Shown here piece by piece: positions 19,701 to 27,768 of a DNA stretch of 64,000 nt. The stretch's first letter is position 1. Every line of letters begins with the position of its first letter. Position numbers and translations under genes: made by a program. The DNA lies in assembly GCF_000227135.1 (NCBI RefSeq), contig NC_018251.1:285989-349988 (forward strand), given 5' to 3'. The stretch comes from Leishmania donovani (taxonomy: Eukaryota; Euglenozoa; Kinetoplastea; Trypanosomatida; Trypanosomatidae). The notes beneath the pieces were generated by a model, which worked only from the letters and a program-made list of their open reading frames with translations, was not told the origin of the DNA and searched no databases.

Positions 19701-21918
19701 CACCGTGCACGGCTGGGTGCGGCAGTCCCTCGGCGCCAGCTCTGGCACTACGGTCGCTCTCTTCGGCGGCCGCGCCGTTGGTGCAACGGGAGTGGTAGAC
19801 TCCTCCCCCGTGGCCAGCGCCAGCAGCGGCTCCAGCGCTGCCACAGCAGCCGCTGTCGTTCGACGTTTTCACCGGCTCGCTGTGGACTGCCTACAGAGCG
19901 TGCAGAGTGCCATGGCAGCGCTTCAGCACATGTCTCTCGAGGTTCTTGCGAGGGACGCCGCCATGCACGACTACATCAGCTTCTTTGTGAACGTGTACAA
20001 TGCCGCCTACGTAGCGGCGTGGCTGACCAATGTGAAGGAGCTGGTGGGTAACGGCGCCGCAGCGGCAACGGCTGACACGAACTCACCCGCGAAGAGCAGC
20101 CATCACCAACACCAGGATGCTCTTCGCGCGCCGATACCACGCACCATCGATCTCTTCCCGCTGCCCACCTTGTGCAACACGAGCTACGCCTGCTTCATGC
20201 ACGCCTACGGCGTCGTCATTGGCGGCGTGTTTGTGAGCCTCGAAGAGATGAAATACGGTATCCTGGGCGGAAACCGAGCTCCGCCCCACTGCGACCTGCC
20301 GCTGTGGCCCCCAATTGGGGGCAATGGTGCCAATCCGTGTCGCCCCTCTAGCAGTCAGCGGTCGAGCGAGCTGGACTGGCAACAGCAGATGCAGCGACTT
20401 GTTCCGCTGCACCTGCGCGCTGACGTGCCCGAGGCGGCGCGGATCAATGCCCTTCGGCGTCATCCGCACCTGCAAGAAGCGCTCGACTTCATCGGCATGT
20501 GCGAGGCGCTCGCCACCTCCACATCGCACATGCACGATGCTTGCGCTGAGAGGGACGGGGCACACGCAGTGTCGGCAAAGGCACGGCTCTCCTCGCACGA
20601 ACAGGGTGCCGTGCGGAACCCAAGTGGCAGCTGTCGCGCCCCTTCCGTGTTGCAGCCCTCGCCGGCCCCTTCCCTCGGCACCGTGGCGGCCGCAGCAGCG
20701 GCAACGGACTCGGCTAGGCGAAGCCTACGTGTGTCGTCGTCGTTGCCGCCGGACACTTCATCAGCGCGAGGGCCGGGCTGCCAAGGTGATGGTGGCCCTC
20801 AGCCGCGCCGACGCCACGAGCTTGTTGATGTGTGGAGCGTCGATGTCGTGCGTTACTTGCCGTTCCGCATCCTGCTTCAGCTCATCGACACCTATCTACC
20901 GCCGCCGGTGCTTCACCTGTGCGCCGGCAGCGTCGATGCAGAGTGGAAGGAGAGCTCTGTGGATGTCACCGGCGACGATGATGGCAGCGGTGCAGCAGGC
21001 AGCAGCAGCCCCGTCCTGCTCGACGGAAGAGACCGTGTACCGTGGTATCTGCAGCCGATCTTCAACGCCACGCCGCTGGTGCACACCGCCTTGCAGAGCT
21101 CCAAGCTCGGCGCCACCTACGCTGTTGCCCACGATGGCGACGGACCGGCGGCCGGCATGTTGACGCCACAGGTCAGCCAAGACGCAAACGGTGTGCTGCT
21201 GCAGCCGTCTCGCATGTGGAGCAGTCCTTCATACTACGTCGTCGGCGGCGACGGCATCAGCGGTGATGAAGCCGTGAGCCACTCCTTCCAACTCCTGCAA
21301 GCGCTGGCAGGCTCCTACCTCGGCGCCGGCCTCTACCACCCCATCAGCCTTGGCACCACGGATGGCAGCGCTGAGGATGCTTCGCCGCGTGCTCCAACGC
21401 AGCACCTGTGTCTCCCCCTTCACTCTGGCGATGCCTTCACGCAGCTGCGCGCGACGGAGGCAGCCTTCCGCAGTGCCCTCCTCACCACTGACCCGCACCT
21501 GTTTTGTGACGCCGCCGCACCACCATCCACCAAGTCGCCCGTGGCGTCGGCGACGTTTTGGCGCTCGTCCCAGCCGCCGCCGCTGTCTTTGCCGACTGCC
21601 TCTTCGCAACCGCACCATCTGCGCGGTCGTGGCGGTGCCGCCGGCATGCACACAAGCGCAGCTGGCCCCGGCGCCAGACTGATCTTTGGCGGCTCTGGCA
21701 GCTCCGCCACATCTTGCTCTGCCACCCTGCAGAGCGCCATGAAGCCTCTCTTGTACGAGTGGTGTCGGTCGGTAGAGAAGGAGATGAGCAACTCTACCCT
21801 TCTCTCCCAACCTGGGTGGCAGATGCGGGTAACGCTCCAAATGGTGCGGCTGCTCGAGGAGTCCTACGCGTCGGGGAGGGCAGTGCGAGCAGCACAAGCG
21901 GCGATGCAGTCTGGGTAG
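13708..21918 (+). CDS. Giant Fig4-type SAC phosphoinositide phosphatase with C-terminal DUF547 (2736 aa)
   Basis: The N-terminal ~840 residues follow Fig4 closely: VYDTATHCYLLGTDSLQKNF, GAVRFTAGYYVVLATERR, FFYSHSYDLTNTLQ, MQYVWNEYLLEPW, YLRRGLNSDGHVANHVEVEQ, TSYVQLRGSVPVRW, the catalytic RSNCLDCIDRTN (C726-x5-R732-T733), then DAIATQYGGSAQV and DRDKQEAMNLLLG. Fig4 hydrolyses the 5-phosphate of PI(3,5)P2 on endosomal/vacuolar membranes and scaffolds PIKfyve. The middle is long, Ala/Ser-rich and low-complexity. Near ~1800-1930 (LDLYRWSVAHCPLFV, LLWWAIDNNFLIPVV) there may be a DEP-like fold, tentative. Residues ~2080-2260 (YISFFVNVYNAAYVAAWL, YGVVIGGVFVSLEEMKYGIL) with ~2375-2400 (VVRYLPFRILLQLI) read as DUF547. 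Fig4 is normally about 900 residues, so this is three times longer. ATG 13708 is the first in frame. Confidence 0.9.
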   Translation: MAAAASPFSLPRARLPALQQLPLDSITVYDTATHCYLLGTDSLQKNFHLLSCRKHSAEQAPCHNAISNSSVAAATGSDGHQNATVSESEAGRAGAGTAAPPSASHAELFGLDDLHDFTSYAVYSPTEAGALVDALRREHGPTMRILPAVAFLGAVRFTAGYYVVLATERRMAGYLGVHRLFEAVSVELVSLQLDPEWVAAAETQARKRLQQLRRGGGVGARGFKAGYSPFISTPETTAGSPFAPSTFRSRPARAGYGRKAVTSGTGASVSATSYIFQRRSLEELYRQQFITSLSRASSFFYSHSYDLTNTLQRNMLAAGTAATDGAHPITCADNGGRHHFERRPGRVAAADARVEPSPRNRQPLQPRMQYVWNEYLLEPWQRNDRNAESVDAEMSDIAEADVGSGGAPAAPPAGRAKRDSAPQYPSALSRWYVFLVHGYITQRAVVVRQPAFRTLLITLIARVSKASAGVRYLRRGLNSDGHVANHVEVEQIISDESSWNSAFTAGTLTSYVQLRGSVPVRWYHPPTASRLLPKPPIVIGPHDSQWSETCLHFQHLLEQYGAPILVHDLLKRRESNARESVLGDAYRAAVRAMVAAVDRWTAATDAATACRDGAERGNTSEPRVCGADVLQYESTDLRSLSQLAWNTMTAVAEQHFSAVRCFVSRRCCPAATLERHAQCASLLDSSDVLMTGDTSEVAEAHGRRINGDGGDAEVVQLQRGVVRSNCLDCIDRTNLGQLFHGLHALGEQLSALGLLRHAADVCDSPAVTEMLLEMYLAMGDAIATQYGGSAQVGAGVLHRGAGWDQLMGVKRLYHNVMGDRDKQEAMNLLLGRKQPQPRRGSRACNAEMHSPGQMAPLSLAQTSPSSTAPSLSASITSASPAVAAALAGVGRGPLASEDAVTPSASFFSGIRQTASRWWSEATSSASSSGAAVAAAEAEAEADYYEQVSSAPRLPLAGLLTSWWVQPLRRFDEWCAACGASALRGATRNSKMADAPSVWPLGAVATPKAPRSSLAHSDAPFSSPASTLASSTSSRASVLTSAAVASAGAYGGDELALRLLAAETQAQERWKLFIANVERQACLAPARRDAATQLYHDRRRGVPHGDGNDDTAAAPSLPLLFSSVPAGTPASDASAPSRTMQWSLVSSATSLTARAAAAAGSAEAGALSRAGYATVASAELAPLPPSAPLLAAPPYLFAEPWVLLRTTMHVLPVESVAASECRPTRTSTASAAALCSGGFVRSGKKRAAIYSVGDVLQQEPPYSVGQAVARQLLGCFPPAAAVVTAHSRRQMLMERHQPWRSPQEVHPHDAFPSIVRNSAFALQNADLERLAYREMLWIVDGVDRAAGEARGVSAESLQSSASPASMAQPSSLPGWPWTLSTQEVADRQFIAALLVGWFGAPATWGLEDMVRVVQRLVYPEPLPVEVLQVLRSSRVQPPLEGAELLFAGAPARAEEGAEEREQRVDAETRQYWHERLAAPVGQRGPLFVRGTAAAAFKHASRPTAPRRDPGGRGALLRRASPVRFSTPSTPLPYQWDVDVHAGSPVQAAVALLCRLTSVLRFAAHDNTASGASVNGTGIGPVVMARGNGVVAATSMAAPWSHVVSTGESRDGASVNVLAVSAHDADAAQDEGAAPVRRVEEALLPLLEECPNSGAPASAYLPGLFPEHETLPDSLRRQWLLCRLLQPIFARCALTPPTLHSLLRDFFAELLTPDEVNGKNEQRQQRRRREYRVRYSFVLPQQHGQLQQQPPQGQSPSLQPSGGNAADGAGGRGDGWYLYNLFSGRPTSLSSSSPQEPSNVGKASSSPTAAAASRTLNIPATLKVRHCCSALDLYRWSVAHCPLFVIPSEDEPSGASVVSGNSSIASRNIAAAAWHLLWWAIDNNFLIPVVRRRGQATLEMLADETALFCVKRDVARVALNVERRCHDDVWRPQQPEALTNSGKEVPGSSAIYGVDLAPSMLRLHRPLRRSALAGILTLSENLASLGLRAATQVQEFFRVRTVHGWVRQSLGASSGTTVALFGGRAVGATGVVDSSPVASASSGSSAATAAAVVRRFHRLAVDCLQSVQSAMAALQHMSLEVLARDAAMHDYISFFVNVYNAAYVAAWLTNVKELVGNGAAAATADTNSPAKSSHHQHQDALRAPIPRTIDLFPLPTLCNTSYACFMHAYGVVIGGVFVSLEEMKYGILGGNRAPPHCDLPLWPPIGGNGANPCRPSSSQRSSELDWQQQMQRLVPLHLRADVPEAARINALRRHPHLQEALDFIGMCEALATSTSHMHDACAERDGAHAVSAKARLSSHEQGAVRNPSGSCRAPSVLQPSPAPSLGTVAAAAAATDSARRSLRVSSSLPPDTSSARGPGCQGDGGPQPRRRHELVDVWSVDVVRYLPFRILLQLIDTYLPPPVLHLCAGSVDAEWKESSVDVTGDDDGSGAAGSSSPVLLDGRDRVPWYLQPIFNATPLVHTALQSSKLGATYAVAHDGDGPAAGMLTPQVSQDANGVLLQPSRMWSSPSYYVVGGDGISGDEAVSHSFQLLQALAGSYLGAGLYHPISLGTTDGSAEDASPRAPTQHLCLPLHSGDAFTQLRATEAAFRSALLTTDPHLFCDAAAPPSTKSPVASATFWRSSQPPPLSLPTASSQPHHLRGRGGAAGMHTSAAGPGARLIFGGSGSSATSCSATLQSAMKPLLYEWCRSVEKEMSNSTLLSQPGWQMRVTLQMVRLLEESYASGRAVRAAQAAMQSG

Positions 21919-23235
21919 GCGGTGCCGAGCAAGTAAAAAAGAAAGCGCGACGCATCGGCGCTTGAAGTTCTGTATTGAATGAGGGAGTCATCGTCGCACC
22001 TCCAACTGCCGCGGCGCTCTCCCCACGCCTTCATGCCCCATCCTGCGCTCTCCAGTGTCACGTGAAACGCCGTGAGCTACGGTCGCCGCCGCCCCTCCCC
22101 CCCCCTTCGTTCCTTCAGCCCTTCTTGTATTGCCTTCTCGTGTCACGCCGGCTCCGCTGTGCACTCAACCGTCCGGTCGGCTCCCTGCTCCCGTCCTCTT
22201 TTCTGTGCCATCGATGGCAGGGCGGGGTAGGGTGGGCCAACCGCCCACACAGTGCGCGGTGTCACAAGGTCCAGCACCAACCACACACTCTCTCTGTGTG
22301 GGAGGAAGCCAAGCAGCCCCTCCTTATCTCCTGCCAATGCCGAGCCATCTCTGGTGGTGGCAAGGCAAGGCACCTACGGCGCAGGGAGGTCAGAGCGATT
22401 TACGGCTGCTGATGTCTGCGGTCGGGTTAATGAATAGCGTTGCGCCGGAGCGACCTGCGGCAGTGCGCACGCTTGTGCCATGCAGGTGATGGGCGAAGTG
22501 TCAGCGCAACTTGAGCGCATCTCACCCAGCCCTCACGCTGCCCTGCGGGTGGAGAGGACCCTGGACCCACCCCTGCAGGGGATGCACCAAGGTGTGGCAA
22601 CCTGCCTGATGGGCGCTGCTGTGAGGCGACCTGCAGAGCAGGTGGGTGGTGAGTAGGATTTGATTGCAGAGGCGCTGCTCCCATAGCGGAGTCGGCGCAT
22701 TGGTGTAGCGAGCGTGTGCCCCGCGCTGCTTCGCGCCACGCGGATGGGGACCCTTGTGACGGGGCCGGTGCTGCAGGGGAGGGGTCGGCGTGGTGTTTGG
22801 CCCGCACTCCTTCGATGGCAACCGAAGCGGGCACAGGCTGGAAAGCGAATGCAGAATATGTCTCTTCGCGAAGTCGCACCCTTCACCGCTGAGCTCTTCT
22901 TCCTCTGCCGTGGAGTGCCTCCCCTCCCCCCATCACCACCACGTACCCTCACTCTCGCGTCTACCGTCCGTCACCCGTGGGCTTCTCCTTTAGTGGAATC
23001 ACTGATCGTGCAGGAAACATCAGATGAGCCGCACGTTGGCAAGCGGCGGCTCACAAGTTCTGCCGTGACGCTGCACAGCATGTGGTACGCGCACCCTTGC
23101 ATCTCTGAACTCCCCCCTCCTCCTCCTCCTCGCCATCTCTCTCTGTCGCGCGCGCACACACACACACCGCCATTAGGGAGCCGAAAAGGGAAAACGAAAG
23201 GTGTGTAGCTTACTCATTGGAAAAACAGTAGCACA
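21919..23235. other. Intergenic/UTR with second copy of retroposon-like repeat
   Basis: Probable 3'UTR of the giant SAC protein plus the leader of the PPR gene. It holds repeat copy 2 (22240-22769). A CT tract (~23106-23147) followed by a CA run and AG at 23175-23176 is a candidate acceptor about 60 nt before ATG 23236. Nothing else gene-like. Confidence 0.75.
22240..22769 (+). mobile_element. SIDER-like degenerate retroposon, copy 2, no A-tract
   Basis: Collinear with 2878-3407 at a constant offset of 19,362 bp. Three substitutions were found by eye: C/T near 3053/22415, T/C near 3357/22719 and G/A near 3388/22750. Same orientation. Sequence past 22769 does not resemble the tail of copy 1 and has no poly-A, so this copy is 3'-truncated or received the block by gene conversion. 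Confidence 0.6.
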
Positions 23236-25671
23236 ATGATGCGCCACACGGTGGTGCGGCACCACCGCACGGGCAAGGCGCGTGCCTTCATCATGCGCGA
23301 CCCGTCGCTGAAGATTCTGAGGGCCGGCAGCGGCTTTCAGCAGCTGAAGCGCATGGGCATGCCGTCCCAGAAGACCCTCGGTTACCGCCAAGTGGATAAC
23401 TTTTACGCCAACAACCAGTACCAGCACGCGTGGCCGCTGCTCACCCACGACGATCTCGGTAACAGCGACCAGTCGAACCAGACCAAGAATATTCTCTACT
23501 CCATGTATATGCCGAAGCGTAACAAGGGTACGGCACCGTGGTTTCGCGGTGCGGACACGTACTCGGTCAAATACTGCGAGCAGGGCCGCTACGAGTACCA
23601 GCGCTACCTCATGATCAATCGCTTCCCTAGCGAGTACAAGAAGCACTTCCTGCGCTTCCTAGGCAACATCCGCGGCTCCAAGTCGAAAGACGCCGTTCCG
23701 CAAGAGGCGCTGCACTGGCTGCTGCGCATGATCGTCGACAACTTCAACCCGCAGCACGTGCATTACATTGCCGCCATGCGGACGCTTCAGGATTCGGGCG
23801 AGCTGGACATGGCTCGCGACGTGTGGAAAATCATGGAGCGCCAGCAGACATGGCCCGACACTGCCACAATCTGCGCCTACCTGGACGTCTGCGTCGAGGC
23901 GGGCGAGAAGACGTGGGCCGTGGAGGCGTGGAATCGCTACTGCACGGAGCTGCGCTTCTTGCAGGCGGGCGAGGTCGATCCGAAGCCTATCACCCGCACC
24001 CCGTTCTCCCTTACTCGCGAGGAGCTGCTGTACCTGCCCAAGTGGAAGAAGCATTTTGACCACGATCCGAACCTGGATGTCCCGGACCTGAACCGCTTCA
24101 ACCGCACGCGCGAGGTGTACCTGCGCATGGCCAAGGTGATGCTGGCCAGCGACGACATGAGCATGTTCGAGCACTTCTTTGGCAAGCTCGAGGCAGCCAT
24201 GCTGACCACGCCGACGCCGGTGCCGGAGCCGCCCAACCCGCATCTGGTGCGCCGTCCGCGCTGGTCCCCTTATGAGCACCAGAAGTCTCTCCACCACTCG
24301 CCCTGGCGCATGGACAACAACGGCCGCGCCATGGCTCTCGGCCCGTCGCGGACGATGGAGGGTGAGATGCAGAGCCGCTTCTTCAGCAACCCGCAGTTCT
24401 TGGTTCACGCAGTAAAGGAGGCCGTGGCGGTGGTGCTGCAGCGGCACATGGCCATGTTTCCAGAGGCAACGGACGCCCAGACGGTTGCACCAGCCTTCTT
24501 CGAGCAGACGGAGACGGCGCAGGAGACGCTGGCATTCTGCGACGGCCTGGTGCAGCGGATGATGGAGCGCCTCGAAAGCAAGCTCGGCAGCCTTGGCACG
24601 TCCCCTCTGCTGTCCACGCTGCTGTGCGTCCGGCGTGTCGTCGGCAAACAGTCTGGCCGCGCGCTGCTGGAGTACGCTAATCAATTCCTGACCAAAAAGG
24701 CGACGCTCAACGCAGACGGTCTGCGCGAGTCGCTGACGGCGCCGAACTACTTCCAGATCCTCGCAGCCTACGCGGACGAGAGCGCCTACCACTACAACCC
24801 CAAGACGCGGCAGTACACGTACGCGCCGGGCTTCCGACCAACCGAGACGATGAAGGGACTGAGTGCCACGCTAAAAGAAATTTCGGCGAACCAGCACGTG
24901 GCGTGGTCGGCGGAGATGCACCTGCAGGTGGTGCGCACACTGGTTGGCTGCGGCACAATGAAGGCGAACACGTACTTTGTCGAGAACGTGCTGCGGCAGT
25001 TCAAGTGGGACAGCCGCTTCCTCGAGGCGCTCTACGCGGAGTACCGCCGCCGCGACAGCGTCGACCTTTGGGCGGAGCTGACGAAGAGAGCCCTCGTATG
25101 GACGGCACGGTACAACGTCATCGCATCGGAGCGGCTGAAGCGGTTGATCGAGGATGACTACGACATCATTCACGTGCAGACGCGCACCTTCCGCGAGCTC
25201 GCCGTCTTCCAGTTCCGCGACGTGGAGGAAAAGCGACACGCCCGCGATGTCGTGAACGAGTTGCCAAACCCGTGGATCGACTATGTCACTCACGCGTTGC
25301 CCTTCCCCGACCGCGATGCTGGATACCCGGATGAATACGGCGACATTGGCCAGTGGCGTGCGCCAGGCGGCCCGGGGTCACCGGTGAAGGGACCGGGCTA
25401 CTACGCACCGCCGATGGAGGGCGAGCACATGCGCGGCTACACGGCCGAGTGGCGTGACTTGAAGAACCCGATGAAGCCGCCCGCCTTCCCGGAGCCGTGG
25501 GAGCGCAAGTACAAGCAGTACGCCCGCGGCCAGCATCCCTCGTACGACATGGTGTACGCAGGTCCGATGCCGGAGATCTTCCCTGGTCGGCGCGACTTCC
25601 GAAAGCCGACTCGCTGGGACTACCACGATGTGGAGAAGCAGGGGAAGCACAAGATCAGCGGGCCCTACTGA
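23236..25671 (+). CDS. Probable mitochondrial PPR protein (811 aa)
   Basis: ATG 23236 follows an A-rich leader. The N-terminus (MMRHTVVRHHRTGKARAFIMR) is basic without acidic residues until ~22, like a mitochondrial presequence. Helical repeat signatures occur at about residues 175-245 (HYIAAMRTLQDSGELDMARDV, then WPDTATICAYLDVCVEAGEK), typical of pentatricopeptide motifs; later regions also look helical. The C-terminal ~150 residues are Pro/Tyr/Trp-rich and extended (WIDYVTHALPFPDRDAGYPD; GHKxSGPY-like end), a style common in kinetoplastid mitoribosomal and RNA-processing proteins. Codon use is strongly GC3-biased and the sequence has little low complexity, suggesting high expression and conservation. 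A mitoribosome or kinetoplast RNA role is likely but which subunit I cannot say. Confidence 0.85.
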   Translation: MMRHTVVRHHRTGKARAFIMRDPSLKILRAGSGFQQLKRMGMPSQKTLGYRQVDNFYANNQYQHAWPLLTHDDLGNSDQSNQTKNILYSMYMPKRNKGTAPWFRGADTYSVKYCEQGRYEYQRYLMINRFPSEYKKHFLRFLGNIRGSKSKDAVPQEALHWLLRMIVDNFNPQHVHYIAAMRTLQDSGELDMARDVWKIMERQQTWPDTATICAYLDVCVEAGEKTWAVEAWNRYCTELRFLQAGEVDPKPITRTPFSLTREELLYLPKWKKHFDHDPNLDVPDLNRFNRTREVYLRMAKVMLASDDMSMFEHFFGKLEAAMLTTPTPVPEPPNPHLVRRPRWSPYEHQKSLHHSPWRMDNNGRAMALGPSRTMEGEMQSRFFSNPQFLVHAVKEAVAVVLQRHMAMFPEATDAQTVAPAFFEQTETAQETLAFCDGLVQRMMERLESKLGSLGTSPLLSTLLCVRRVVGKQSGRALLEYANQFLTKKATLNADGLRESLTAPNYFQILAAYADESAYHYNPKTRQYTYAPGFRPTETMKGLSATLKEISANQHVAWSAEMHLQVVRTLVGCGTMKANTYFVENVLRQFKWDSRFLEALYAEYRRRDSVDLWAELTKRALVWTARYNVIASERLKRLIEDDYDIIHVQTRTFRELAVFQFRDVEEKRHARDVVNELPNPWIDYVTHALPFPDRDAGYPDEYGDIGQWRAPGGPGSPVKGPGYYAPPMEGEHMRGYTAEWRDLKNPMKPPAFPEPWERKYKQYARGQHPSYDMVYAGPMPEIFPGRRDFRKPTRWDYHDVEKQGKHKISGPY

Positions 25672-27054
25672 GAAGCCGCAGAGGAGAGAGCCTGCACACC
25701 CTGCGCAACGTTGGAGGGAGGGCACACGGCAGTGGTGGTGGGCAGTGCGTGTCTCTACATCTTCCCCTTCCATATCTTTGCTGTGGCACGGTCGGTCGGC
25801 TGTTTTTTTTTTTCGTTTGTTTGCGCGGTCCTCCCTTGCTGTGCATCCTCCGCGATACCGGCACTCCTTGAAGATGGCTGGGCAATCACGCGAGTTACTT
25901 CGGTCTCCCCCGCCACCCTCACACACACGCACACATCGCAAACGGCAAGTCGTGATCTTGTGAGGAAAGACTTTGTGCGCCTCTCTGTGCATGTTTGGAA
26001 TGGCTAGTGATGCTGACGAGGCGAGGGAGTAGCCATCCTATCCATGATACGGGTGATGCGTATGCTCACGCGAACGGGTCGCGGGGGCGTGCGTGGGCCC
26101 GTGCTCTCTCTCTCTCGTTGATGTCTTAGCTCTGTGCGTCTTTGAGAAAGGTGAACTGCAAAAGAAAAAGCGAGGAAAAGGATGCGTGTTTGTGTTTGTG
26201 TGTGTGTGTGGTGCCCCCTCCCCTTCCGGTGCCTGCCGGCACCTGTTGCTCGTTGATGGCCTTGCTGGATCGCTGCGTGTGCATGCTGCCCTCACCCCCC
26301 CCCTCTCGCACAATATTAACTTCGCCTGTGATGCGCACCCTGCCTGCGCAGCTTTTGCGGGCTCTTATCCCTTTCGTTGTGCGCCATCTCACCTCGTCCG
26401 AGGCATCCTCACGTCCGGCATGAGAGCCGTGCGTGGTGGTGCGGCGACGAGGCGGGGAGAGACCGGGGAAAGAGTCGGTTGTGGTGTGTTGTGGTGAGGT
26501 AATCGTGAGTGCGACGCGCACTTTCTGCACACAGTCACGCTCTTAAGTAAAGCAGAGAAAAGAGGAAATGCCGAAAAACATCGCGGCCGCAGGAACGCAC
26601 AGCACACGCGCAGATGGAGGAGAAGGCCACAGGTGTAGAGGATCCACGACGGTCGAGTGCTCCATCTTGTATGTGTGTGTACCCTCTCTCTGCAGCTCTC
26701 TATTACGCCTTTCACAGCCGCGTGATGTGACGCGGTCTTCGCCGTAGTCTGTACTTCACGTGCGTCGTGGCACGGCTCCTTGCACGATCAGCCCCACCTC
26801 CACCCTTCCGCCACCTCCGCCGCACTGCTCATCATTTTTTCACAACACGTGCTTCTCTCGCTCGCTTTTCCCTTGTGTCTGCATGCCGGTGCATGTGATC
26901 GGTAATGTATCACCAACTGAGAACCGACGAGGAACTCAGTGTGGAGATCGACCATAAAGTACCGCGTACCTTTCGTTTCCTTTCGTTGTTGTGCCCCCCC
27001 CCCCTACCCCACACACTGCGCACATACACAAACTTCACGCACACTCTTAGAGGC
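25672..27054. other. Intergenic/UTR, no gene seen
   Basis: About 1.4 kb. Contains T-, GT- and C-rich runs. The frame of the p28 gene extends back to an ATG at 26905, but that 50-codon extension is Pro/Thr/His-rich and spans the pyrimidine tract, so it is treated as leader. Confidence 0.7.
26969..27050 (+). promoter_or_regulatory. Candidate polypyrimidine tract and spliced-leader acceptor
   Basis: A long T/C-rich stretch (CTTTCGTTTCCTTTCG and a poly-C run) is followed by AG at 27049-27050, only four bases before ATG 27055. If used, the spliced mRNA has a 4-nt gene-specific leader and the upstream ATG 26905 is excluded. Confidence 0.45.
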
Positions 27055-27768
27055 ATGACTGCAGCTGCCCCGTCGTCGCTCGTCAAGTACGAGACGCCGG
27101 TGCTGCTCTCTGAGGCGCTGCACAAGAAGTCCCTCGCCTCGAAGCGGCCGGTGGCGAACAATGGCAAGCCGCAGCCACAGTCCGAGGACGTCCTCTTCAG
27201 CATTCTGCCCCCCCGCGAGTTCGAGAAGGGCGGGCAGCGGTGGGTGCAGTACCCCTCCAGCACCCCCGCCACCCGGCTCGATGTGATCCGGCTACAGGAG
27301 CAGCTGGACACTTTGCTGGCAGACCGCCAGGCGCGCGAGACGGGTGTGTGCCCGATTCGCGAAGAGCTCTACGGTCAGGTGTTCGATGAGCTTATTCGGC
27401 AAGTCACTATCAGCTGCGCCGAGCGGGGGCTTCTGCTCCTGCGCGTGCGGGATGAGATTCGCATGACGCTGGATGCCTATCGCTCTCTCTACGAGAGCAG
27501 CATCGCCTTCGGTATGCGTAAGGCACTGCACGCAGAGCAGGAGCACGTCGAGCTGGAGGCGCGCGTACGAGCGCTGGAGCGGGAAAAGGCAGACCTGCAG
27601 CGGCAGGTTGAAGAGTTGGTAGAGGAGTGCGCGCGAATCGAGCAGGATGAGTCGCAGCGGCATCGGGATGAGCAGAAAAAGCATGATGAGGAGGTTGCCT
27701 TCTTCCGCCGCACGTACGAGACGCTGACGGCCAACCTGCAGACTGTCGTGAACCCAACCAAGGCGTGA
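27055..27768 (+). CDS. Axonemal inner-arm dynein light chain p28 (DNALI1-like, 237 aa)
   Basis: Flagellar protein that associates with single-headed inner-arm dyneins. Seen: SLVKYETPVLL at the start, the FSILPPREFEKGGQRWVQYPSSTPATRLDV-type region (given here as two adjoining motifs, PPREFEKG and WVQYPSSTPATR), LQEQLDTLLADRQARETGVCP, REELYGQVFDELIRQVT, GLLLLRVRDEIRMTLDAY and YESSIAFGMRKAL. All are hallmarks of p28/DNALI1. The C-terminal ~85 residues are a strong coiled coil (Glu/Arg-rich heptads). Length fits the family (about 230-260). Start chosen at MTAAAPSSLVKYE because the upstream frame is leader-like. Confidence 0.96.
   Translation: MTAAAPSSLVKYETPVLLSEALHKKSLASKRPVANNGKPQPQSEDVLFSILPPREFEKGGQRWVQYPSSTPATRLDVIRLQEQLDTLLADRQARETGVCPIREELYGQVFDELIRQVTISCAERGLLLLRVRDEIRMTLDAYRSLYESSIAFGMRKALHAEQEHVELEARVRALEREKADLQRQVEELVEECARIEQDESQRHRDEQKKHDEEVAFFRRTYETLTANLQTVVNPTKA

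Noticed and set aside
22427..22879. Minus-strand frame of 150 codons across repeat copy 2 (and 3065-3610 across copy 1)
   Set aside because: Both arise from the same repeat, extend differently into unrelated flanks and lack any motif; not treated as a gene.
26905..27054. 50-codon N-terminal extension of p28 from ATG 26905
   Set aside because: It spans the polypyrimidine tract and candidate acceptor and has no similarity to p28 N-termini.
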